Positions 10,163 through 20,753 of a stretch of 64,000 nt of DNA are shown here, piece after piece (within the stretch, counting starts at the first letter, position 1; the number at the start of each line of letters is the position of its first letter). Source of the stretch: Oikopleura dioica (Eukaryota; Chordata; Appendicularia; Copelata; Oikopleuridae); contig OU015568.1 of the NCBI GenBank assembly GCA_907165135.1, positions 11,168,501 to 11,232,500 on the forward strand. The letters are read 5' to 3'. The notes under the pieces are model-generated. The model did not search any database, was not told where the DNA came from, and saw only the letters and a list, made by a program, of their open reading frames with translations. The position numbers were made by a program, and so were the translations under genes.

Positions 10163-10749
10163 TTATAAATGCGCTCTCCATGACAAATAAATATTCCAAA
10201 AGAACGAAATCACTCTCACAAAAATAACTTGGTACAGTAAGGGAATGAGGTAGAAGTTGATAATTTGAACTTGGGTCCAAATCGACCAGTTTTTTTGCAA
10301 GATGTTAAAATAATCGTCGTTTACGCGCTTTTTTAGCGCGTCCATAGAATGCCCTTGAAGAAGCTCGTTAAATGTAAGGAAGTTAATCAAAAGACAAGGG
10401 ATGACAACTAGTTGGTCGATCGCGACCTTTTTCACCAAATTCCACCCAGCACCAGGAAAAGCCTTCAATTTTGAATTTATAGATATCAGCTCAAAAATTT
10501 TACCTTAGCAGCGTAGCCAAACCAGTAATAACCAACAGGGACCCAAACTGTCATGGAGAACAAACCCATCCGACAAGATCGAACCCAATCGTAATCGCCA
10601 AAAACATCCTTCTTTTCAACTGCCAACTGGCAAATTACATCTCCACTGGAGGTCAGTAAAGTGCCAGTAATTAGCTGGGTTCTAAGGGGGTTAGCAGATA
10701 ATTTCTTGTGATACCATTTCACCCCTTGACCCAATAAACGAAAAACCAT
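10163..10749 (-). CDS. Mpv17/PMP22-family four-TM protein (copy 1)
   Basis: Two exons give about 180 residues: N-terminal WYHKKLSANPLRTQLITGTL and SSGDVICQLAVEKK, then RSCRMGLFSMTVWVPVGYYW, KKVAIDQLVVIPCLLINF and the C-terminal signature NWSIWTQVQIINFYLIPLLY then QVIFVRVISFFWNIYLSW. This is the conserved Mpv17/PXMP2/SYM1 architecture (four hydrophobic segments, D-x-x-x-Q motif after helix 1, W-x-x-W-x-x-x-Q-x-x-N-F-Y). Family members sit in the mitochondrial inner or peroxisomal membrane and form small channels. It heads the likely operon running down to 3700. Confidence 0.85.
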
Positions 10750-10856
10750 CTGAATTGTCCGTTGCTTTCTTTTTAATTTTGAATTAATTTATTGAAGAAT
10801 CAAAGTTGCCATAGTCTACGGCATATTCGGAACTGTATGAACATGAATTAAAAGAA

Positions 10857-11132
10857 ATGTTTCACAGAAAATTATCGGTGACTGAGGTAATTAACAATGA
10901 TCGCCCAGAAGAAACCAACAATGCGGACGTAAATAACGCGCCAGGAGAGAGGAATGATGAAGAAATTGGCGATCTAAAGAGAGTTTATTACACGTTGCAC
11001 AAAATCCCTCTGAGTAAAAGAGTGACCGAGCTCCCGGTCCGGAGCACCGGTCGGCGCTCCCATAACAAATCATTTTCAATAAAAATCGGACAAAATGAAA
11101 ATTCCGGCTTTTCTTTTTCTGCAATTGAATGA
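10857..11132 (+). CDS. Uncertain open frame overlapping the 5' end of the POFUT2-like gene
   Basis: A 91-codon frame (MFHRKLSVTEVINNDRPEET...) that overlaps the proposed POFUT2-like start at 11095 in another frame. It could be an upstream ORF, a separate first exon, or chance. The composition (N, E, R rich) is not diagnostic and no homologue was recognised. Confidence 0.2.
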   Translation: MFHRKLSVTEVINNDRPEETNNADVNNAPGERNDEEIGDLKRVYYTLHKIPLSKRVTELPVRSTGRRSHNKSFSIKIGQNENSGFSFSAIE

Positions 11133-12424
11133 TGCGTTATCCCCAGAGACAAAATTCCTATTCCACCTTGATTTTGCACCTAGACATTACGCTGAAAGAT
11201 TGACAGAAATGCACACAGTAATAAATGTCGTGGAAAAGTTGAGAAAAGAAACGGGTCAGGTAAGTTTTGAAGCCAAAAACTCGATATCTAAAAAGAATAG
11301 GACTGGGTATTCGTCGGGACTCAACTTCAATTTGTTAATCTCAATCGACTCCCTGATGGGACAGTGCCGCTACAGGAGCTACTGGATACAGAACATATGG
11401 AAGCGAATCTTCCCTTTCTTACTTGGGAAAGTTTCTTAGAATACATCGGCAACGAACGAGGACTTCATAAAGATGATCGACCTACGATTGTTTTTGATCA
11501 AATAATCGAGCTGCAAAAAGACTCGAAAACAGGAGAGATCCTTTTGAGCGAAGAGAATGAAGACGAGTTTATCACTCACAGTGCTTCCATTGCGAATTGC
11601 TACATGGAACCGAAAAGGTCGAAATCAGGAAGAGTCAAAAAAGACTTTTGGGACATTCCCGGGCTAACAGCTAAGAACTACACCTGTGTTGATGTTATTG
11701 GAAGTATAGGAACCGTTGTGAAAATTCTTGGCGGGCTTGATGATAGAATTGTTGTGCTGAGCAGCCAGAATTGTGAGGACTGTATTAATGACATTTACAG
11801 TGATGAAGGAGAGGAAGAATATCTGAGTTATGATGACTTTTGGAACACGTGGAAATATATAAACTTTGCTCAAAGGATTCGGATTGAAGTCAAGTTTTAT
11901 TTTCAGAATAGTAAATATATATAAATTATATATATATAATATATATATAAATTATAAGTTATGAACTAATGTTTCATCAGAATAAAAGGCATCGCGAAAT
12001 AGCAGAGCAAGAACTCGAAAACCGAATGGGTAACGATGCTAATTATGTCGGTTTGATTTGGTATTCACACTGGTCGGAACATAACCAGAAGTACGTGGAA
12101 GATATTCGTGAAAAACTGGGGAAAAGACCATTCTATTACAGAGCTTGCTCCAAGACAGGCACGATCTCAAGCAATGGAAAGAGAAGCTTGATGGAAATTA
12201 CTGGAGCACAAGTATTTGTGACAAGGAGCCCCTTGTCTTCAAAAGCCACGACGTTCAAATTAGAGGTTGTTCGAATTGTTATTTTGTTCTCTCATAGTTT
12301 CATAGATATTCAAATGATGCAGAAAGCAACGGATTTCTTTGGACTATACAATGATCGATTCACTGAAATTGTTTTTATCAAGCGAGCACTTGCTGGAGTC
12401 CCAGAAGAACGAAATTTCAAATAG
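11095..12424 (+). CDS. POFUT2-like GDP-fucose protein O-fucosyltransferase homologue, active site apparently altered
   Basis: Exons joined across a clear intron (about 11260-11302) give ETKFLFHLDFAPRHYAERL, KLRKETGQDWVFVGTQLQFV, VPLQELLDTEHMEANLPFL and TWESFLEYIG, which follow the POFUT2 N-terminal lobe (LPPWG region, then the S-E-F-F-D and N-I-P-V-I segments). The C-terminal lobe after an AT-repeat-rich intron (about 11888-11980) reads NYVGLIWYSHWSEHN and ITGAQVFVTRSPLSSKATTF. POFUT2 fucosylates thrombospondin repeats in the ER. The catalytic Glu loop (N-P-P-E-G) and the H-L-R-R-K-D-F fucose-nucleotide motif known from POFUT2 are not preserved at the aligned positions. MKIPAFLFLQLNDAL is a weak signal peptide. 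The donor of the AT-rich intron is not certain. Confidence 0.6.
11913..11960. repeat. AT-dinucleotide-rich tract within an intron
   Basis: Repeated TATATA/ATATAT runs inside the proposed intron of the POFUT2-like gene. This is a simple low-complexity tract with no further structure noted. Confidence 0.7.
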
Positions 12425-12484
12425 TAAGCAACCGCTGCCAATCAAGAAGAAACTTTATTAATCAATTTAGCTCCTGCTTGAGTT

Positions 12485-13059
12485 TCAAATGCGAAAGCGG
12501 ATTTTACCAAGATGGGGAATTCCCAAGGCCCAAAATGATAAAAGATGAGCTGTAATAAAATCAAAACAAAATTTGACTATTACCTGAACTGGGATCCACA
12601 ACTTCCAGCAGCTAGTAACAGTATTCCAGTACTCGTTTTCAAATCGCCTCGCGTAGCCTTCATAACCATTTCCTTGCAGAAACTCGTTGAGGAAAAAGTA
12701 TATATTGATCAGGATTGGGGCTAGCAGGAACTGATCAAGTACAACTTTTATCGAGACGTATTTGAGGGAGACAGCAGGCCAAATTTTGTCGAGAAAAATA
12801 TATCTAAAAAGTAAATACAATCCATTTTCGTTCTTAATATTTACTTGTAGAAACTAATGGGCGTCCATAGCACAGCATTGAATAGTAGCATCCTCGCTGT
12901 TCTGGCATAATCATGTTCACTCTTCTTTTGAACATGATGTTGGGTTAAATAGTCGCTTGCTAATGTGACAACGCTTCCAAATATCAAATTTGTCCGTAAC
13001 GGATGACTTTTGAGCTGACCGCTGAATTTCAACCGGATTGAGTTCAGAAATCGAATCAT
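12485..13059 (-). CDS. Mpv17/PMP22-family protein (copy 2), divergent C-terminus
   Basis: The N-terminal two thirds are a clear Mpv17-family protein: LKSHPLRTNLIFGSVVTLAS, ARTARMLLFNAVLWTPISFY, KVVLDQFLLAPILINIYF and CWKLWIPVQ. After WIPVQ the family expects I-N-F-x-x-x-P-x-x-Y-R-V and a fourth helix. Here neither the spliced reading (35-bp GT...AG intron, then LIFYHFGPWEF..., stop at 12442) nor the unspliced reading (VIVKFCFDFITAHL..., stop at 12485) preserves it. It looks like a diverging paralogue with a replaced last helix. The end coordinate is for the unspliced reading. Confidence 0.7.
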
Positions 13060-13420
13060 TGAAATCTTAATTGGCCATAAAGACTTCTACGCGTCGGTGG
13101 AACTGTTTTAATCTTGTAAATTAGCATCAGAAAAACATAAAAATCATGTCAATACAACGATGAGTAAACAGGCATATTTTCCAAATTTACTCAAGAGAGA
13201 AAGGTCCGGTTATTGAACTTGGTTTATTCGGTTTTCCGGCAGTGAATCCAAAAAATAGTTTCGTAAAGAATTTGGAATGTGAATGAGTGTAAAATTTTGA
13301 GGGGTGAATATGTGGATTGTTTAGTGATTAAGTTTCATTAATTAAAGGCAGTCGAAAAAATATTGGAATGGGTGAAAGTGAAAATGGGTTCGATGTGAAA
13401 TGTGATATGTACAGAGATGA
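13060..13420. other. Intergenic stretch, no supported gene
   Basis: AT-rich sequence between the copy-2 Mpv17-like gene and the 3' end of the CENP-E gene. No convincing ORF, RNA gene or repeat was seen. Confidence 0.5.
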
Positions 13421-16400
13421 TCACTGCTGCTTGCAGTTCTCATCTTCTTCTTTTTTCGATGAAGCGCGAGATCGTGAGGCTCGTGTGTTGCGCGCAGGAG
13501 ACTCATCTTCAAGCTTCATTTTAACGACCTTCTTCTCTTCTTTGCACTGCGTCTTTGGAGCTTCTGGCGCATTTTGTGTAGTGCCACCAATCAATGCCTG
13601 AGTCGACAAGGGAGGCCGAGGAGGAGCAGCGGCGGACTTGAGCGAAGCGACTTGCTTCTGAAGTTCCTCGGCTTTTTTCTGAAAAGAAAGTTTATTTTAA
13701 ATTATGAAGGAAGCCGTACCTTTTCTTCGTTGAAAAGTTTATAATATTTTTGAAGCTTTTCACGCATCAGTTTCCATTCTTCCTCACTCTTGGTCATTTT
13801 TTGAGTCTCGAGCTAGAAAAAAAGCTAAAAAAGGGAGGACATTATCTGTTTATACCATGTTCTTGTACTGATTCTTTCGCTTTTCCATCTCCACTAGCGT
13901 CCTTTTGAGCTCGTCCTTGTCCTTTCGCAGGCGTTGAATGACTTCATCAGACGCTTCCGAGCTCTTTGCAAGTCGAACTTCGCGATTTAGCCTTTCGACG
14001 TCGTTTTCGAACTTGCGAACGACGCTTTCGAGCTCAATAACTTTGTCCGTCTTCTCAGATAGGAGATTCTGGTTCTTTTTGAACTCTTGCTCGAGCATTT
14101 GAGCGATGTTCTCTTTCGTCGCGAGTTTTCTCTTGAGTCCATCCTGAAAAACGAAGTCAATTGAAGTCAAGGAAGAGTCAACAAACCTGCTCGGACTCAA
14201 TTTTCTCATACTCGCACTTGAGCTTGCGGAAGTTGAGATCTTTGTCTTCAATTTCGTCGCGCACCGACTCAACCTCTTTCTTGAACGCCATCTAAAGATA
14301 AATTTAATTAAGAAGAAAATGGCGCTGTTATCTTACCAAGGTGTCTTCCAGATTCTTTATCTGTCTGTCTTTGCGCAAGATCTCTTCTGGATCGACTTCA
14401 CGCTGCTTCTCCTCCAACGAGCGCTTGGCATTTTGAAGCTCTTTGACCTCATTTTCCAAGAGTGCGATCTTCTCATTTTTCTCAAAGATTTGCGTGTCGA
14501 GCTCACCAAATTTTCGTTGAAGAATTTCGACTTGCTTTTCAAACACGCCAGAATCCTTTTCAGATTGGGCCAAAGAAGCTTCCGTCGCAGCGAGCTTGTT
14601 TTCGATCGTTTTTCGCTTCTCAACTTCTACAAAAGGGTTTAAAATTGATTCGATAATTCCTTTTTAGACCTTGCTCGTTGAACTCGCACGCTTGCTCGAG
14701 GCGCTTTCTGAGATGCTCATTCTCGATCTTCGTCTTTTCGTTTCCAGTACTGGACTCTTGAAGAACTTCGTACTTGACCTTGACTGCTTCCAGTTCGTCG
14801 ATCGTCTTGAACAGTGTTGCGCGTTCCTCATTCAGCTCAGAGACTTGGATTTTGAATTCTGTCAGCTGAGCATTCTTCTCTTCCAACTCTTTGTTGAGGC
14901 TTTCTTTCAGCGGCTCATCTTTTTCGCGGGCCGAAGTCAATTCTTCGATCTTTTCTTGGAAGCTCTTGAACTGCATCGCACTCTGCAGGAGCATCTCTTC
15001 CTGATGAGCTTTCTCTTCTTTCAGGGCCTTGTTTTCTTCGTAGAGCTCTTTATTCTTTTCGAATAGCTCTTGGCAGGATATATTTGCCTCTCCAAGTTCT
15101 TTACGGATCACATCGAGCATGTCCAATTTCGAAGCACTTGATTTCGCGTCTTCTGAAGTCTCGTTGATCTTTGCCATCAGCTCATTTATCCTTTCTTCCT
15201 TCAGGAGGAGGTCGTTCTCGAAGGCCTTGGATTGACTCTGGACAGCTAGAAGCTCATTCGCTTTTTGATCAAGTTGATCTCGGATCGTTGCCATCTCATC
15301 CTTCAATTTCGTGCTTTCTTGCGCGAATTCTTGAATAGTCGCCTAGGGATATGAATTTACAATTATCCGCAAAGAATAGTTAAATTTACCTCATATTTTT
15401 TGCACTCTTCACCGGAAGCAGTGATCTGCTTCTCGATCTCATTTTTGAGGTCAGCAACTTGGGCATCGAGATCAGCAAGGCTCGACGATTTGGACTTTAG
15501 TTCTGCCTCAAGCTCTTGAACTCTTGCGTTGCTTATGGTTGCAGCCTGTGAGCCACTGGCTTCAGCTTCCATCAGCTTTGAAACTGTCAAAGACAGATCA
15601 CTTTGAAGCGCCTCAATCTTTACTTGAGTTTCCTGGAGCATCGCCTGATGAGCAGAAGAAATTTCGTTCAATTTTGAGGCCAGCTCGTCTCGTTCAGCCG
15701 TAACTGATTGGAGCTTTTCATTCAAGGTTTTCAGCTCGGATTTGAGCGAGTCTATCTCGGCGGAGTCATCTGGAATCTAAAATTTTCATTAAGATTTTTA
15801 TTTGAAATTTTTCTCCCACCGCTGATGTGTTCATCGAGCATGAGAAAACTTCTGGCCGGGGAAGGGAAGTTATCGTCATCGTTTCGGTGACCATGGCAGA
15901 CTCTGGCTCCTGGACTGATGTGTTCATTGCAGCATCCATCATCGCGCTCTTCTCGACAACAGAGGTGTTCATCTGGCCGTCGACTTTTTCAGGCTCAGAA
16001 ATTGAAGTATTCATGCCTCCTTCGACAGTTTCAGTTGCAAATGATGTGTTGATCGAAGCATCATTGAGTTCTTTCTTGGTAGCGAGGATTTCTGTCTCAA
16101 GCTTCGTGACAAGAGCTCGGCTGTTTTCAAGCTCAACTTGAAGATGCTCGACTTGCCCTTTGGATGCGCTGATCTCGCCTTCAAGTTCGCTGATTCGGTC
16201 ACAGATGATGGCTCTTTCATTTTGGAACTCGCGAGCACTCTCCTCAAGTTTTCTAATCTTTTCATCTCGGTCATCTTCTTGAGGTTCAGCTTGATGACCA
16301 AAATCAATTGAGTTCTTTCTGGAGGGTCCATTGGAGTCTGCATCGGCGATACCGAGCATGGACATTTCAGTTCTGCTTAATGCTGGCGTGGGCTCTTCTT

Positions 16401-19400
16401 TCATGCTGATTTCAACCGCGCTTGATCCGGACACATCAATTACATCGCAGATTCCCATGTCTGATAATCGTGGCTTTTTGAATGATGAAGTGCTTTCCTC
16501 CTTGATCTTCATAATCTCCAAATTGAGATTTTGGATAAGCTCATCTTTCATACGAATCTTTTCCTGCAGATCTGCAACCTGAGCGGCGAATGAAGCTTTC
16601 TCCTCCGCGTAAGTTGACTCAAGTGCTTCTTTAGCTTTAGTGAGCGAGGAGAGTTCTTGGTGGATGAAGTCGTGATCGGACTGGAGTTTCTTGAGCTCTT
16701 CAGTCTTCATGTTTATGTCAGAAATAGAATCTTCATGTCGCGACTTGATGTTATTAATCGCATCAGACAAGAGTTCTGTCTTTGCTTTAGCGTCGGCCAT
16801 CGCAAATTCAAGCTCTTTCTCGAGCTCACCAACTTTAGTAGAAAGCTGAACCTTATCACCAACAGCCAGCACGTGATCAGACTGAAGTTGATTCAGAGCT
16901 TCAACCTTCGATGTAAGATCAGCTCTTGAAGAAGCTAACTCATTCTCGAGGGCATCGAGTTTTGAAGCCAACTCATTTTTACTGGCAAGAACTGCAGTGT
17001 GTTCAGTCTGAAGCTCGTTGAACGTCTTCGCATTCGCATCAGTCACATCGAAAAGTTGCTTCTCCTGAGTATCAATTCGAGAAAGAAGTTCATTTTTCTC
17101 AGCAACTATTGCGACGTAATCAGCTTGAAGTTTCTGGAGCTCTTCCGTTTTTGCATTTTTATCGGCGATGGCAGCCGCAAGTTCAGATTCGAACCCGATT
17201 ACTTTCGCAGCGAGTTCCTCTGATCGAACTACTTGTAGGTTAAGCGATTCGATCTTCTCTTGGAGTGGAGCTGTGAACCCTTCAGCGTTAGCACGCGCTT
17301 CCGAAAGTTGTACGTTGAGATCTCGCACTTGCTCTTGAAGGAAGATCATTTCTGGCGAATCGGGCATATCTTGATCAATTGTAGTGCCACAAGAGTTAAC
17401 TTGCACCGTCGCTTGAATTGTAGCGTCGGTGCTTGCCTTCTCGGTCTGGCTTACATTTTCACAAGTCGTCTTCACTCGCACAGTATCGCGGAAAACAGAG
17501 AGTTCAGCAGTTAGCTCCTCGATACGTCGCTTGTTCTTATCTTTCTCCATTTCGAGTGAGTATTCAAGTTCAGCATTGACTTGAGCGAAATGTTGGTTTT
17601 CTTTTGCACTGGTCTCCGCTGATTTGAGTTTCTCATTTGACTCGCTCAGATTTGACTCAAGCACCGAAATCTTGCATTCAAGTTCGTGGAAGTCCGCCTC
17701 AGTTCGTTTGAGATGCGCTTCGTTGATTGAGCTTATATCCGTTAAACTCGACAAGTTCTCCAGCTGCGATTTTAGGAGAGAGTTTTCTTTTCGCAAAGAT
17801 TCGTTCTCAGCATCAACGCTTTTTCTGGCCTCATTTTCCAAATTGAAGAATTCCTTCATCTCCTCAATTTCTTTTTTCGCCGCGATTTCGCTCGACTCTG
17901 GCTCAGTAGATTTGACTTCTGGAATCTCTTTCAAGCTTGCATTTTCTTCTTGGAGAATTTTGATTTGTTCTTGAAGCTTCTCATTCTCCTGGATTTGCTT
18001 GTCAAGATCAGCGAGAATGTCTTCGTTGATTGCAAATGCTTGAGTAAGCTGAGTGCTATCCCCAGGCTTGATAGGCGACTTCGAAGGAGTCGGCAGCTCT
18101 TGATCTTTGATCTTGCGTTCATTTAGCTGGGTTTTCAGATCTTCATTCTGAGAAGAAAGAATCTCCCTCTCTCTAGCTTCTTTTTGCAACGATTCTGCCA
18201 AATCTCGAAGATGTTCTTTCAAATTGGCGACCTCATCGATAGTGGAAGTGTTGAGGGAATGGCTTCTTTGCGACTCAAGATCTTTGATCTGTTCGTTTAG
18301 CAGTCGGATCTCGTTGCTTTTCAGATCAAGTTGTTCCTCCAGAGTGTTGACGAACTTCGCTTTCTCCTGCAATTGAACATGAAGACTCTTGATCTGACCG
18401 ATAAATTGATCAGGACTTTGAGCATCGCCCCACAACTGAAGTTTTTCATCGAGTTTAGCCGATTTCACTGCAAATTCCTCCTCCATCGTCGCCATCTTCT
18501 CTTTCAGCAAGATATTCTCTGCTTCCAGATCTTGCATTAATTTCGTCGCGTCAAAAGAAGTGCTCTGCTTCACTTCTTCGAGTGCAGCTAGCTTCCTCCG
18601 CAAGTCTTGATTTTCATGTTTCAGCTCCGCTATGTCATTCTCATTTTTCGGCTCCTCTGGAACAGGCTCCATTTTTTGAGACTCTAACGTTTTAATCTTC
18701 TCTAACGCCTCTGCATAGCTTTTTTCAAGCTGATCATACTGCGCCATGCTCACTCTCGAAACCTGGATCTCCTCGGACAGACCTTCTGCTGAGCTTCTCA
18801 TTTTCTTTTGAACTTGAATATTTCGCTTATTTGGCGATAATTCAGAGAGTGTTCGTTTCTTGCCCGGGTTGAGCTGTTTGATCTTCGCCATTTCTTCCTC
18901 CTCGTCGAGTTTATCAAGGAAATCAGAAGCGGGAACGAAGTCATTTTCGTCGTTGACAATGGTCATTGAAGACGGAGGCCGTTGAATAGCGTCGTTTGAT
19001 TGCCGCTTGAAGACTGTTGCTGGTTTCTGATTGGGATGCCAGGTCATTCGCCGTGCAGGCATCTTCGGCTGCTCTTGTGGTGCGAGATTGGAATTGATGA
19101 TCATCTTTTGAAGGACTTCTATTCGCCGCCGCATCTCTTCCTCGTTGCCGCTGTCAACTTTCGTCTCGTTCTCAACAGCTTCAGTTGGGTAAGCCTTCAT
19201 GCGTTCACACTCTGCGCGGAGTCGCTTGATTTCCTTCTCCTGCTTCGAGATGATCGTGTCTTTGCTAATGACCTGGTTGATCTTAACCGAGTTCTTGATC
19301 ATCTTTGCGCTAGCGGAGAAGTTGAGCGAACTCTTCGTTTCTTGACCTGAAGCTTGAGTCAAGGTGCAGATTATTGCTGTCCGTGCGTTTCCACCAAGAG

Positions 19401-20399
19401 CCGGAGACAGGATTCGTGTGAGCACGGAATCACGGTAGGAGACATGAGATGAGTTGGTGGTCAGCTCGTTGATGACTCGCCCAAGCATGAAGAGCGACTT
19501 GTTGATGTGGCATCCTTCTTTCAAAGTCTGTCCACTAGCACCAGTCTGCGCCGCTCGCTCTGAACCCGCGAGATCTACGAGATTCAGTTGCGAGATCGTG
19601 ATGTCGTTGGGCGCGTCTTTTAGGCGCGATTCGATTCGCAACCGAAAAAGCGCGTGCGATCGCGATGAATGCTCGTTCATGTTGGTCGCCGCTGTTGATC
19701 TTGATTTGTCGCCCTGATCGAGAAAGCCGAGTATCTGATCTTTTGAGGCTACCAAAGGTTTGTTGATGCCATCAACAACAACAGTTCCGTCGGGATTCTC
19801 AACGACAAACGGCTTTTTCGAAGACACGGTCTCCTTCGTGCTGAAAAAGCGAATAATTCAATCGGAAGTTTTATATTTTAGCTTACCTGAGCAAGTCACG
19901 GATCTGTTCATTGTAAATCTCAATGTACTCCATCTGCATCATGAACTCGCGCTCGTGGCAGTGAGAGATCGAGTCGCAAATCTCCATCACTGCGAGTGGA
20001 ATGACGCCGAGTTCGCCGTGGTAGCCGCGCATAGTGAACGTCTTTCCAGAACCAGTCTGGCCATAGGCAAAGACCGTCCCATTGTAGCCCTCCAAGGCTT
20101 TCTTTACGATAGGCTGGACGACCTAAAGAAAGCATAACTACTTTAGAGAATTTTTCATGTTCTCACCTTATCGTAGACGCATTTGTTTGTGGACTTTGTG
20201 TCGAAGACGTTGTCGAATCCCCAAACTTTGTCATTCTCGTTGAGAATGACTTGGTTCTCCGACCAGGTCCAGTTGTAGGCCCGGCCTTCCTCACTAAGGT
20301 AAGTTATAGAAATGTTTTCTCTGGTCGTACTTACTTTATAGTTTGCTCTCTCTTAACTAGCGGTCGCCATCGGACGGAGACGATCACGTTCTCTGCCAT
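13421..20399 (-). CDS. CENPE: CENP-E-like kinesin-7 mitotic motor
   Basis: More than ten exons encode roughly 2100 residues. The start MAENVIVSVRWRPLVKRE at 20399 follows a TTATTCAG site. The motor domain holds GYNGTVFAYGQTGSGKTFTM (P-loop), HGELGVIPLAVMEI, YIEIYNEQIRDLL, NEHSSRSHALF (switch I), LNLVDLAGSERAAQTGASG (switch II) and RDSVLTRILSPALGGNARTA, matching CENP-E better than other kinesins. The neck SASAKMIKNSVKINQVISKD leads into a very long heptad-rich coiled coil from about 19300 to 13700 and a basic Ser/Lys-rich tail. CENP-E moves chromosomes along kinetochore microtubules. A segment at about 15820-16060 holds five spaced N-T-S motifs (see findings). The length is somewhat below the human protein (2701). 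Confidence 0.9.
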
Positions 20400-20579
20400 T
20401 TTGAGGGATCGCTGTCTGAATAAAAATTTGAAATTTAGACAAGCTATTACGAGAAAAGATAGTTCTAGAGATTGCCTTGAGTCTTTATAGCGTCTAAATT
20501 AGAGGCATGTTCGCGGGACAAGTTTACTAGTCTAAGACATAATCTCTTCATAATTTTAATATCTCTATATTAAAACGCT

Positions 20580-20711
20580 TTAGAGGCCAAAACGCTGGAC
20601 TGGCAGAGTTACAGCGATGGCAGCAAGCGTGGTCCTCTTTCGAGCCGACCGTTTGGGCGCTGTCCAATCTGAACAAAATATGATTTTATCGACAAGCGTA
20701 ATGCGACCCAT
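20580..20711 (-). CDS. Possible 43-residue ORF between UTP15 and CENP-E
   Basis: An ATG-to-TAA frame starting MGRITLVDKIIF and continuing with a basic stretch PKRSARKRTTLAAIA to RFGL. The block is GC-richer than its surroundings and lies 42 bp after the UTP15 stop on the same strand, where an extra operon member or a small RNA could sit. A candidate splice acceptor (TTTGTTCAG) lies inside it. There is no homologue that I recognise. Confidence 0.25.
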   Translation of the reverse strand: MGRITLVDKIIFCSDWTAPKRSARKRTTLAAIAVTLPVQRFGL

Positions 20712-20753
20712 CACGCGGGTAAACAGCTCCAGAGCCGTGATATAAATTTATGG

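Noticed and set aside
15766-19827. Plus-strand frames of 60-130 codons across the CENP-E stalk
   Set aside because: Antisense shadows caused by the heptad-biased codon use of the minus-strand coiled coil.
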